Shown here: positions 1 through 9,191 of the stretch, one piece after another
Position numbering within the stretch: the stretch's first letter is position 1
Layout of the letters: each line of letters opens with the position of its first letter
Source: Mesorhizobium sp. B1-1-8
Lineage (GTDB): Bacteria > Pseudomonadota > Alphaproteobacteria > Rhizobiales > Rhizobiaceae
Length of the DNA stretch: 64,000 nucleotides
NCBI RefSeq assembly: GCF_006442795.2
Contig: NZ_CP083956.1
Coordinates: 806,001 to 870,000 of the forward strand
Direction: 5' to 3'
Notes under the pieces: generated by a model
Told to the model about the DNA's origin: nothing
Database searches by the model: none
Seen by the model: only the letters and a program-made list of their open reading frames with translations
Made by a program: the position numbers and the translations under genes

Positions 1-1044
1 GAGGAAGGCGTCGAGCGCGATGTCCTCCTGCTTGACGAAGCCGGTCGCCGGCAGCGAGCAGTCGGCCAGCATGTCGAGCACGGCGCAGATGCCGGAGGCG
101 GTGGTGATCTGGATGGCGCTGCGCACGACGTCGCCGACGCGCTTGGAATAGATCTTGTTGGCGTAGGTCTCCTGCAGCAGACGTCCCTGTCTGCGGCCCG
201 AAACGGTGACGAAGACGATGACCACGTCCTGCAGCGTCGCCGGCAGGGCGCTCTCGAAGATATCCTTCAGCACGTCGCGGCGATGGCGCAGGCCGAGATC
301 GTTGAGCAGCGCCTTCATGATCGCGGCGTGGCCGGGGTAGCGGATGGTGCGGTAGTTCAGCGTACGCACCTTGCCCTTCAGCGTCTCGGCCAGAGTGCCC
401 AGCCCGCCCGAGGTGTTGAAGGCCTCGTAGGTGACGCCGTCGAGCGAGAATTCCTCGCGCTCCTCCAGCGGCGGCACCTCGATCAGCTCGCCCTCGACGA
501 TCGCCTCGCAGGGTTCGCAATATTCGTTGATGACGCCGTCCGTGCTCCAGGTGAGGTTGTAGTTCAACGCGTTCGACGGATATTGCGGCAGCGCGCCGAC
601 GCGCATGCGCACGCTCTCCAGCGTGTCGAAGCGGCTGGCGAGATCGTTGGCGACGATCGAGATGAAGCCCGGCGCCAGCCCGCATTGCGGGATGAAAGCG
701 CTCTTTCCGGAACGCGCCAGTTCCTTGACCCGGCGGGTGCTGACGACGTCCTCGGTGAGGTCGAGATAGTGCACGCCGATGGCGGCTGCGGCTTCGGCGA
801 TGCGCGTGGTGAGATGGAAAGGTGCTGCGCTCAGCACCGCGAATTTGCCGGCAAGGGTTTTCTCCAGCGCACCGGGGGCGGCGATATCCAGCTCCAGCGT
901 CTCGACGCCGGCCGGCAATTCGGCGGCGGTGAGCTGGGCCGCCGCGCGGTCGACGAGCGTGACGCGATAGTCACCCGTGGAGCTAAGCATTTCGGCAATG
1001 GTCGAGCCGATTTTGCCGGCGCCGACGACAACGATTTTCTTCAT
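1..1044 (-). CDS. Saccharopine dehydrogenase family protein, 3' end outside window
   Basis: A Rossmann-fold oxidoreductase; 348 residues are visible and the frame is still open at base 1. The N-terminus is MKKIVVVGAGKIGSTIAEML, a typical GxGxxG NAD(P)-binding loop, and the last visible residues (KQEDIALDAFL) resemble the family C-terminus, so only a few residues are probably missing. The family includes lysine-catabolic saccharopine dehydrogenase and carboxynorspermidine synthase-type enzymes, and I cannot separate these from the sequence alone. It diverges from an Lrp/AsnC regulator 127 bp away, the usual arrangement for an amino-acid-responsive catabolic gene. Confidence 0.85.
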   Translation of the reverse strand, partial: MKKIVVVGAGKIGSTIAEMLSSTGDYRVTLVDRAAAQLTAAELPAGVETLELDIAAPGALEKTLAGKFAVLSAAPFHLTTRIAEAAAAIGVHYLDLTEDVVSTRRVKELARSGKSAFIPQCGLAPGFISIVANDLASRFDTLESVRMRVGALPQYPSNALNYNLTWSTDGVINEYCEPCEAIVEGELIEVPPLEEREEFSLDGVTYEAFNTSGGLGTLAETLKGKVRTLNYRTIRYPGHAAIMKALLNDLGLRHRRDVLKDIFESALPATLQDVVIVFVTVSGRRQGRLLQETYANKIYSKRVGDVVRSAIQITTASGICAVLDMLADCSLPATGFVKQEDIALDAFL

Positions 1045-1171
1045 GATCCGATCCCTCGCCTGAAGCTGATTTCTTGAGTCGCAAGAATCTCAGCTTGCCG
1101 GTCGAATGGAAGCGTGGAATCTATCGAAACGAAGCACCATTTTGCGCAATATGCCGATAAGGATCGTCGAA

Positions 1172-1600
1172 ATGATCAGCGAAGCCGAACAGGCGCTGCT
1201 TACGCTGTTGCGGGCCAACGCGCGCGCGTCGACCGCCGAGTTGGCGCGGCAGCTCGGCGTGTCGCGCACCACTGTGCAGAGCCGGATCGAGCGCCTGGAG
1301 CAGCGCGGCATCATCGCCGGCTATGGCGTGAGATTATCGCCGGACTATGAGCAGGGGTTGGTCAAGGCGCATGTGCTGCTCACGGTCACGCCAAAGCTCG
1401 CCGACAAGGTGGTGCGCAGCCTGCAGGCGCTGCCGCAGGTCCGCACGCTGCATTCGGTGAGCGGCAATTTCGACATGATCGTCATCGTCGACGCGCCATC
1501 GATCCGCGACCTCGACGCGCTGCTCGATAGGATCGGGGCGATGGATGGCGTAGAGCGGACGTCGTCGTCGATTATTCTGTCGACACGGGTGGATCGGTAG
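1172..1600 (+). CDS. Lrp/AsnC family transcriptional regulator
   Basis: 142 residues: an N-terminal winged helix-turn-helix (STAELARQLGVSRTTVQSRI) followed by a RAM/ACT-like effector domain, the normal length and order for Lrp/AsnC. I chose the ATG at 1172 because AAGGA lies 8 bp before it; an in-frame ATG at 1106 would add 22 non-conserved residues. It diverges from the saccharopine-dehydrogenase-like gene and probably controls it in response to an amino acid. That target is an inference from position. Confidence 0.9.
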   Translation: MISEAEQALLTLLRANARASTAELARQLGVSRTTVQSRIERLEQRGIIAGYGVRLSPDYEQGLVKAHVLLTVTPKLADKVVRSLQALPQVRTLHSVSGNFDMIVIVDAPSIRDLDALLDRIGAMDGVERTSSSIILSTRVDR

Positions 1601-1621
1601 GGGGCCTGAGATGCTGGCGCG

Positions 1622-1790
1622 AGGCCCCCCTCTCTGTCCTGCCGGACATCTCCCCCTCAAGGGGGGGAGATTGGCAGCTTCGACGCCGGCGCTTTTTCTG
1701 CAGCATTGGTGATTGGCGAAAGCCGGCGTGACATCTGATCTCCCCCCTTGAGGGGGAGATGCCCGGCAGGGCAGAGAGGGGGGCGAAGGA
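1622..1790. repeat. Paired palindromic intergenic repeat (RIME-like)
   Basis: Two inverted modules face each other across about 60 bp. The left holds CATCTCCCCCTCAAGGGG followed by GAGATTGG; the right is its reverse complement, with CCGGCAGGGCAGAGAGG at the outer edge. The same modules recur at 37625-37690 and 63832-64000. No ORF in it is credible. It lies between convergent genes and could act as a bidirectional terminator. Confidence 0.75.
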
Positions 1791-1816
1791 ATGAGGCGTT
1801 TGTTTTTCCTCTCCGA

Positions 1817-3847
1817 TCAAGCCCGCCGCCGCTCCGGCCCCTCGTCCAACCACGCCAAATCCTCCGCCGACAGCGCAATATCCAGCGCCCTCAAGCTGTC
1901 GTCCAACTCATCCAGTGTCCGCGGGCCGATCAGCGGCACGGACGGGAAGGGCTGCGCCAGCACATAGGCCAGCGCGACATGGATCGGGCTTTTGCCGAGC
2001 TTTCTGGCAAGCTCGATGGCGCGGTCGCGGCGGCCGAAGTTCTTTTCGGAATACCAGACCCGCACCAGCTCCTCATTGTCGGTCCGGTCGCGGCCGGCGC
2101 GCTCGGTGAAGAAGCCGCGGCCCTGGCTCGACCAGGCGAAATTGGGCATCTGCCTTGCCGTCAACCAGGCCTTCCAGGCATCGGTGGACGAGGTGATGCA
2201 GCCCGGCCAGATCGGCACCAGCATCTCGGCCAGCGAAAAGTTGTTGGAAAGGGCGCCGGGCTTCTGCTTGCCGTTCTTTTCGGCATAAGCGATCGCTTCG
2301 TCCATGCGCTCCATCGTCCAGTTGGAGCCGCCGAACGGACCGCGGATGCGGCCCGCCTTGACCTCCCGGTCCATGGCGTCGACGAACTCGCCGACCGGCA
2401 CGTCCGGATTGTCGCGGTGCATGAAATAGATGTCGACATGGTCGGTCTGCAGCCGGTCGAGCGATTGCGAGAGCTGCTTGCCGATCACATCGGGATAACA
2501 GAGCGGCGAATGCGCGCCCTTGGCGATGATCACCGACTGCTCACGCACGCCGCGATTCTTCAGCCACTGGCCAAGCAGCGTCTCGGTGTAGCCGGCGCCA
2601 TAGACATAACCGGTGTCGAACAGATTGCCACCGGCCTCGAAATAGCCGTCGAGCAGGATGGAGCCGGAGGAGAAGGTGCGGAAATCCTCGAAGCCGAGCG
2701 CCAGAAGCGACACCGCGCGCGGCAGGCCTGGAATGGCGCGCTTGCCGATGGCATTGCCGTCGGTCAGCAGCGACCGGCCGGAAATGGTGTTGATGCGCTT
2801 AGCCGGCTTTTCGATGTCGTATTCCAGCCCGATCGCGGCGCGCCATTTGTCGAGGACGCGCAGCGTGCCGAGGCTGTCGGCCCAGCCCATGCCCGGCCAG
2901 GCGAACTCGTGGGCACCGGCCAGGATCGCGTCGCCGGCGGCGTCGACCTCGAAGGAATAGAGATGGCGCGTTTCGTTGACGCTGACGGGTTCACGCGTGC
3001 CGGACCGGATCACATCGATCCGGCCCGGCCCGACGTCGCGGTTGCCACCAGCGAACCAGAAGTCCGGCACCTCGATCTGGCCCTCGGTGCCGAAAATGCG
3101 CAGCACATTGTCCTGATCGAGCGAAATGCTGCAGGAGACCTCGGCGACGATGCCGCCGGGGAAGTGAAGCAGCGCCGAAGCCCATTCGTCGACACCGGAC
3201 TCGCCGAGATGCGCCGCACCCACGACCTTGTCCGGCTCGAGGAAAGGCTGTCCCGCCGCGGCGCCCGCGATCAGCCGCGCCATCGACACGGGATAGCCGC
3301 CGACATCGAGGATGCCGCCGCCGGCAAGCTCGTTGGCGTAGAGCCGGTGCTCTGGCATGAAGCCCGGCATGGCGAAGCCGAAGCTCGATTTGATCATCCG
3401 CACGTCGCCGATGATGCCCGACCTGATCAGCTCGACCAGTTTCAACGTCTGCGGGTGCAGCCGGTACATGAAGGCTTCGCCGAGAAAGGTGCCGGCCTTG
3501 CGCGCGGCATGCATCATGGCGTCGGCCTCGAAAGCAGTCAGCGCCAGCGGTTTCTCGCACAAGACATGTTTGCCGGCTTCGGCGGCCCTGATCGCCCATT
3601 CAGCATGGCCGGGATGCGGGATCGAGATATAGACCGCATCGACCCCATCATCGGCCAGCAGCGCGTCATAGCCGTCGAGGATCCGCGCGCCGGGGAAGGC
3701 CTCGGCCAGCCCCGGCTTGGCCGGATTGCGGGCGCCGAGCGCCACCAGCTCGCCGGTGCGCGACTGCGCTACCCCGCCGGCAAAGGATCTGGCGATGCTG
3801 CCGGGTCCGAGAATACCCCAGCGAATTTTCCGTTGCGTCCAAGTCAT
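1817..3847 (-). CDS. Fused Gfo/Idh/MocA oxidoreductase - aldo/keto reductase
   Basis: 676 residues containing two complete dehydrogenases. Residues 8-350 are a Gfo/Idh/MocA protein with the NAD(P) loop GPGSIA near 14-19 and the hallmark CEKP motif (E98-K99-P100). Residues 370-670 are an aldo/keto reductase whose whole catalytic tetrad is present: D411, Y416, K443, H477. Start is the ATG at 3847 with GGAG 7 bp upstream. It is the last gene of the sugar ABC operon, so it likely oxidises, reduces or epimerises the imported sugar or polyol, possibly as consecutive steps; the substrate is unknown. Members of these families are normally separate polypeptides of about 330 residues each. Confidence 0.9.
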   Translation of the reverse strand: MTWTQRKIRWGILGPGSIARSFAGGVAQSRTGELVALGARNPAKPGLAEAFPGARILDGYDALLADDGVDAVYISIPHPGHAEWAIRAAEAGKHVLCEKPLALTAFEADAMMHAARKAGTFLGEAFMYRLHPQTLKLVELIRSGIIGDVRMIKSSFGFAMPGFMPEHRLYANELAGGGILDVGGYPVSMARLIAGAAAGQPFLEPDKVVGAAHLGESGVDEWASALLHFPGGIVAEVSCSISLDQDNVLRIFGTEGQIEVPDFWFAGGNRDVGPGRIDVIRSGTREPVSVNETRHLYSFEVDAAGDAILAGAHEFAWPGMGWADSLGTLRVLDKWRAAIGLEYDIEKPAKRINTISGRSLLTDGNAIGKRAIPGLPRAVSLLALGFEDFRTFSSGSILLDGYFEAGGNLFDTGYVYGAGYTETLLGQWLKNRGVREQSVIIAKGAHSPLCYPDVIGKQLSQSLDRLQTDHVDIYFMHRDNPDVPVGEFVDAMDREVKAGRIRGPFGGSNWTMERMDEAIAYAEKNGKQKPGALSNNFSLAEMLVPIWPGCITSSTDAWKAWLTARQMPNFAWSSQGRGFFTERAGRDRTDNEELVRVWYSEKNFGRRDRAIELARKLGKSPIHVALAYVLAQPFPSVPLIGPRTLDELDDSLRALDIALSAEDLAWLDEGPERRRA

Positions 3848-3902
3848 ATCAAATCTCCATGGGTCCCGCCGCATTCGCGATCGGGCAAAGAAAACTGAGG
3901 GG

Positions 3903-4988
<1,086 letters not shown>

Positions 4989-4999
4989 CGCGCTTCTTC

Positions 5000-5836
5000 C
5001 TATTTGACGGCGCCGGCGGCGATGCCGGCGATGAAATGGCGCTGCAAGAGCACGAAGACGATCAGCATCGGCACGGTCAGCATCACCGCGCCGGCCATGA
5101 TGCCGCCCCAGGAAACCTTGGTCAGGCCGATCAGCGTGCCGAGCGCCACCGGCGCGGTCATCGCGCCGGGCTGGCTGTTGATCAGCAGCGGCCACAGGTA
5201 GTTGTTCCACGAGGCGAGGAACAGGATGATGGCGAGCGCCGCCAGCATCGGCCGCGCCAGCGGCAACGCGACGAACAGAAAGATGCGCCATTCCTTGACG
5301 CCTTCGACGCGCGCGGCGTCGAACAGTTCGGCCGGCATCATCGAGAAAGCCTGGCGCATGAACAGCACGCCGAGCGAGTTGAACAGCGGCGGCACGATCA
5401 GCGCGATCCAGGTGTTGGCGAGCTGGAAGTCACGCGCCACCATGATGAATTGCGGGATCAGCACAACCGCGTAGGGCAGCGTGATGGTGCCGAAGATGAT
5501 CGCCACGACGCCGCCCTTGCCGAGGAACTCGTAGCGCGCCAGCGCCCAGCCGGCCATCGAGGTCAGCAGCACGGAGAGAAAGGTGTAGGTCAACGCCACC
5601 GAGACGGAGATGCCGATGGCGCCGACGAAATTGGTGTCGCGCTGCAGATTGTTGAAATTGTCGACGAAATTGCCGTGCGGCAGAAGCTCGATGCCGGGGC
5701 TGAAGATGCCGTTGTCGGGCATGGTCGAGAACACCACCATCATCCACAGCGGAAACAGCCAGACCAGTGCCAGCGGCGTCAGGAAGAGATGCAGCAGGAC
5801 GCTGCGCCCGAGCCGGCTTTGCGAACGCGAGCTCAT
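5000..5836 (-). CDS. Sugar ABC transporter permease (MalG/UgpE type)
   Basis: 278 residues with about six membrane helices, beginning with LFLTPLALVWLFPLWMMVVF. It carries the EAA-type loop (AELFDAARVEGVKEWRIF) that contacts the ATPase. The start overlaps the stop of the preceding permease as ATGA (5833-5836), which implies translational coupling. CUT1-family sugar permeases work as a heterodimer, so this is the partner of the gene at 5833-6693. Confidence 0.95.
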   Translation of the reverse strand: MSSRSQSRLGRSVLLHLFLTPLALVWLFPLWMMVVFSTMPDNGIFSPGIELLPHGNFVDNFNNLQRDTNFVGAIGISVSVALTYTFLSVLLTSMAGWALARYEFLGKGGVVAIIFGTITLPYAVVLIPQFIMVARDFQLANTWIALIVPPLFNSLGVLFMRQAFSMMPAELFDAARVEGVKEWRIFLFVALPLARPMLAALAIILFLASWNNYLWPLLINSQPGAMTAPVALGTLIGLTKVSWGGIMAGAVMLTVPMLIVFVLLQRHFIAGIAAGAVK

Positions 5837-6693
5837 TTCGGCTCCCGCGTTAGCCAGAGCTGCACCAGCGTGATGGCGATCGCGAGCCCGGCCATGGTGT
5901 AGGCTACGGCCGAGGCATAGCCGAAATTGAGCGAGCGGAAGCCCTGGCGGTAAAGCAGCAGACCCAGCGTCTCGGTGCCGCCGCCCGGCCCGCCGCGCTC
6001 GGTGATCAGGAACGGCTCGGTGAACAGCTGCATGGTGCCGATGATCGACAGGACGGCGCAAAAGACGATGACCGGCTTCAGCAGCGGCAGCGTGATGTAG
6101 AAAAACTGCTTCACCTTGCTGACGCGGTCAAGCGTCGCCGCCTCATAGACGTCTTCGGGAATGGATTGCAGGCCGGCGAGCAGGATGATGGCGTTGTAGC
6201 CGGCCCAGCGCCAGGTCACCGCGATCATGATCAGCGCCATCGCCGGCGTGACGTTGGAGAACCAGTCGATCTTGGGGATACCGACGCTATTGAGCAGCTT
6301 GTTGACGATACCGAAATCGAGGCTGAACATCAGCCGGAAGACCGCCGAATAGGCCACCTCGCCGACCACGACCGGAGCGAAGAAGGCAAAGCGGTAGAGG
6401 CCGCGCGCCTTCAGCAGCGGCGAATTCAAAAGCACCGCCATGACGATCGCCAGCGAGATCATCACCGGCACCTGGATGACGAGGATGAGCAGCGTGTTCT
6501 TCAGCGCATTGAAGAACGCCGGGTCGCCGACCAGCCGGCCCCAGTTGAAGGTCGGCGCGAAGCGCCACGGCACCGTGCGCGTCGCCTGGAAGGAGATCAG
6601 GAACGAGCTGATGATCGGCCAGACCCAGAAGATGGCGAAGATCAAAAGGTAGGGCGTGAGGAAGCGATATGCGGTGGCGTTCTGGTGGCGCAT
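5833..6693 (-). CDS. Sugar ABC transporter permease (MalF/UgpA type)
   Basis: 286 residues, six predicted membrane helices starting at FLTPYLLIFAIFWVWPIISS, with an EAA loop (EDVYEAATLDRVSKVKQFF). Start is the ATG at 6693 preceded by GGAGGAAGG; the frame stays open upstream to 6768 but that stretch lies next to the intergenic repeat. It forms the heterodimeric channel with the next gene and receives sugar from the binding protein encoded at 6950-8218. Confidence 0.95.
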   Translation of the reverse strand: MRHQNATAYRFLTPYLLIFAIFWVWPIISSFLISFQATRTVPWRFAPTFNWGRLVGDPAFFNALKNTLLILVIQVPVMISLAIVMAVLLNSPLLKARGLYRFAFFAPVVVGEVAYSAVFRLMFSLDFGIVNKLLNSVGIPKIDWFSNVTPAMALIMIAVTWRWAGYNAIILLAGLQSIPEDVYEAATLDRVSKVKQFFYITLPLLKPVIVFCAVLSIIGTMQLFTEPFLITERGGPGGGTETLGLLLYRQGFRSLNFGYASAVAYTMAGLAIAITLVQLWLTREPK

Positions 6694-6786
6694 CCTTCCT
6701 CCTTTCCCGGTGGCGTCTTCTTGGTGGGCGCGGTGTTGATCATGCTTCGAATGCTGGAGCAGCGCCAATTGTCGAGGTCAGCGCCG

Positions 6787-6945
6787 CCCTGTCTTGCCTT
6801 CTCCCTTGTGGGAGAAGGTGGATCGGCGCGCAGCGCCGAGACGGATGAGGGGTGTTGGACGGAATACCGTCGTTGCCAAGCTGGAACACCCCTCATCCGG
6901 CCGCTTCGCGGCCACCTTCTCCCACAAGGGGAGAAGGAAAAGCGG
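6787..6945 (+). repeat. About 150-bp palindromic element inside the ABC operon, copy 1
   Basis: The ends are inverted copies of CTTCTCCCTTGTGGGAGAAG and CTTCTCCCACAAGGGGAGAA, enclosing ATGAGGGGTG / CACCCCTCAT arms and a core GACGGAATACCGTC. A second copy in the opposite orientation lies at 53195-53347. It sits between the binding-protein gene and the first permease gene, where a stable hairpin could raise expression of the binding protein relative to the permeases. Confidence 0.8.
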
Positions 6946-6949
6946 CCCG

Positions 6950-8218
6950 TTACTTCACCGGCAAACCTGTCGCCGCGGCGATCTGGTTGGCGGCGTCGTC
7001 GAGGGCGGCCTTGGCGTCGGGATAGCCGCCGGCCAGATATTTGGTCTGCACGGCGCGCATGATGATCTCGGCGTCGCTCTGGAACTGCGTGCCGCGGCTC
7101 GGCACCACCTTGGGCAAGGTGGCAAGGATGTCTTTCCACACCGCCTGGCCGCCCCAATAGGGCAAGCCTTGCGCGACATAGGGGTCGTCGAGCGCCGAGA
7201 TCAGCGACGGCACCAGGCCGAAATCCTTCAGCATGGTGATCTGGCCTTCATTGGTCTCCAGCGTGTATTTCAGATAGGCGTAGGCGGCTTCCTTGTTCTT
7301 CGACGCCGAGGTGATGGCCAGCGAGGAGCCGCCGAGATTGGCGGCGCGCGGGCCGTCGGCGGTCAGGCTCGGCATCGGATAGACGCCCCATTTGCCGTTC
7401 TCGCCGGCCGATTCGGTGCGGATGGTGCCCTCATACCAGCCGCCATAGATCTGGGTGGCGACGGTGCCGGCGGTGTTGTTGGTGATTTTGGTCGACCAGT
7501 CGGCGGAGGAGATGATGCCGGCGTCCTTCATTTCCTTGATCTTGGTCAGCGTATCGACGCATTTCGGCTGGTTGACGATGATCGACTGGCCGTCGGCGGC
7601 GAAATAGGCGCAGCCCTGCTCGTTGGAGATCATGCGGAAGAATTCGGTGTCGCCGTTGAAATCGGCATTGGTCATCGACACGCCGGGATTGGCGGCCTGG
7701 ATCTTCTTGCCGGCGGCGATGAAATCGTCCCAGGTCTTGATCGAGGCCGGGTCGACGCCGGCCTTCTCATAGAAGTCGCGGCGATAAAAGGCAGCCACCG
7801 GGCCCGAATCCCACGGCATGGCGTAGGCCTTGTCGCCGACCTCGAGCTCGGTGCGCTTGAAATCGGGGAATTTCTTCTGGTCCTCGGCGCTGTAGCCGAG
7901 CGTATGCAGGTCGACGAAGCAGTCCGGGAACTGGCTCCAGTAATTCTCGGCCTCGCCGTTCTCGATCGAGACGATGTCCGGCAAACCGACGCCGCCGGCG
8001 GCGCAGCCGGCGATCGACTTGTCATAGGTCGGCTGGTTGCCGAGATCCTGAACCGTCACCTTGATGTCGGGGTATTTCTTGTTGAAGCCTTCGACCGTCG
8101 ATTTCAGTGACGATGCGGCGATGTTCCAGCTCCAGATCGTGATTTCGCCGGATTGCGCCAGGGCCGGGCCGGAGCCCAGGGCGAGCGCCAGCGCGGCGCA
8201 GGTCAGTGTGGTGCGCAT
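6950..8218 (-). CDS. Sugar ABC transporter periplasmic substrate-binding protein
   Basis: 422 residues with a clear Sec signal peptide (MRTTLTCAALALALGSGPALA, cleavage after ALA) and the fold of family-1 extracellular solute-binding proteins (ITIWSWN near the mature N-terminus; later GGWYEGTIR and GGSSLAIT). Start is supported by GGGAGG 6 bp upstream. First gene of the transporter operon; it captures a sugar, polyol or glycoside in the periplasm. The ligand cannot be read from sequence. Confidence 0.95.
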   Translation of the reverse strand: MRTTLTCAALALALGSGPALAQSGEITIWSWNIAASSLKSTVEGFNKKYPDIKVTVQDLGNQPTYDKSIAGCAAGGVGLPDIVSIENGEAENYWSQFPDCFVDLHTLGYSAEDQKKFPDFKRTELEVGDKAYAMPWDSGPVAAFYRRDFYEKAGVDPASIKTWDDFIAAGKKIQAANPGVSMTNADFNGDTEFFRMISNEQGCAYFAADGQSIIVNQPKCVDTLTKIKEMKDAGIISSADWSTKITNNTAGTVATQIYGGWYEGTIRTESAGENGKWGVYPMPSLTADGPRAANLGGSSLAITSASKNKEAAYAYLKYTLETNEGQITMLKDFGLVPSLISALDDPYVAQGLPYWGGQAVWKDILATLPKVVPSRGTQFQSDAEIIMRAVQTKYLAGGYPDAKAALDDAANQIAAATGLPVK

Positions 8219-8324
8219 TGAAATCCTCCCATTTCATTTGCTCTCTCACTGTGAGCCTGGTTAGATTATGCGGCGCGGAAGGCTTGTCCCCGTTAAAGGG
8301 AATAAGAAATTGGCGGAAAGTAAG
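8219..8324. promoter_or_regulatory. Divergent promoter region, sugar operon / AraC regulator
   Basis: 106 bp between two start codons facing away from each other. It must hold both promoters and the likely AraC-type binding sites. I see no convincing palindrome or pair of direct repeats in it. Confidence 0.5.
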
Positions 8325-9191
8325 ATGCCGGAGCGTCCGTTCTACCAGCCAGGCGCCAGCAGCGTCGAAGGCCTGCCGCTGGCCATGCAGATGTTCCACA
8401 ATCCGCCGCTGGTGATGCTGAAGCCGCACTGGCATGCCCAGGTCGAGGTGAATTTCATCGTGCAGGGCTCAGTGCACTACCGCATGGCCGAGCATGAAAT
8501 ATCGCTGTCGGCCGGCGAGATGTGCCTGTTCTGGGGCGGCCTGCCGCATCGGATGTACGATCTCTCCGACGATGCCGTCTATGCCGGCGCACATCTGCCG
8601 CTGGTGCATTTCTTCAGGCTGCATCTGCCGGCCGACATACGGCACCGGCTGATGACCGGCGCGACGCTGGTGACGGACGCCACCGACCAATCCGACAACG
8701 ACAATTTCAAGCGCTGGAACGACTATGCGCGCTCGGGCGATCCGGGCAGGGCCGAACATGCCGTCAACGAATTGCTGCTGAGGCTGGAGCGGGTGCGCTT
8801 CGAACCCTACCGGCTGGTGCCGGAGACAGCATCCGGGCAAGGGGCCGGCAGTCCCTTCGACCAGCAATCCTCGCGCAATGTCGGGCGCATGTGCGATTTC
8901 ATCGCCGAGAACTTTCTCTACGACATCGACTGCGTGAACATCGCCGCCGCCGCCGACATCCATCCCAAATACGCCATGAGCCTGTTCAAGAAGTCTACGG
9001 GCATGACGCTGAATGAATATGTCAATCTTTTGCGGTTGAGCTACGCGCAGGCGCTGCTGATGCACCAGGACGCCAATGTGCTGACGGTCGCCATGGACTC
9101 AGGCTTCGGCTCGCTCAGCGCCTTCAACAAGTCGTTCCGCAAGCTCGCCGGCATGTCGCCTTCGGATTTCCGCCGGGCCGGCGGGCGCTAG
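8325..9191 (+). CDS. AraC family transcriptional regulator (MelR-like)
   Basis: 288 residues. An N-terminal cupin-like effector domain (HWHAQVEVNFIVQGSVHYRM, then SAGEMCLFWGGLPH) is followed by a C-terminal pair of HTH motifs (NIAAAADIHPKYAMSLFKKS and VLTVAMDSGFGSLSAFNKSF). The ATG at 8325 has GGAAAG close upstream; an in-frame TTG at 8310 and ATG at 8268 are alternatives. It diverges from the sugar ABC operon and probably activates it when its sugar is present. Its stop overlaps the convergent kinase stop in the shared bases CTAG. Confidence 0.9.
   Translation: MPERPFYQPGASSVEGLPLAMQMFHNPPLVMLKPHWHAQVEVNFIVQGSVHYRMAEHEISLSAGEMCLFWGGLPHRMYDLSDDAVYAGAHLPLVHFFRLHLPADIRHRLMTGATLVTDATDQSDNDNFKRWNDYARSGDPGRAEHAVNELLLRLERVRFEPYRLVPETASGQGAGSPFDQQSSRNVGRMCDFIAENFLYDIDCVNIAAAADIHPKYAMSLFKKSTGMTLNEYVNLLRLSYAQALLMHQDANVLTVAMDSGFGSLSAFNKSFRKLAGMSPSDFRRAGGR

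Noticed and set aside
1622..1790. CRISPR array
   Set aside because: The repeats are inverted palindromes in pairs, not direct repeats with unique spacers of constant length.
1748..3898. 716-codon plus-strand ORF
   Set aside because: Antisense shadow of the fused oxidoreductase gene; no recognisable motifs, and its start lies in a repeat.
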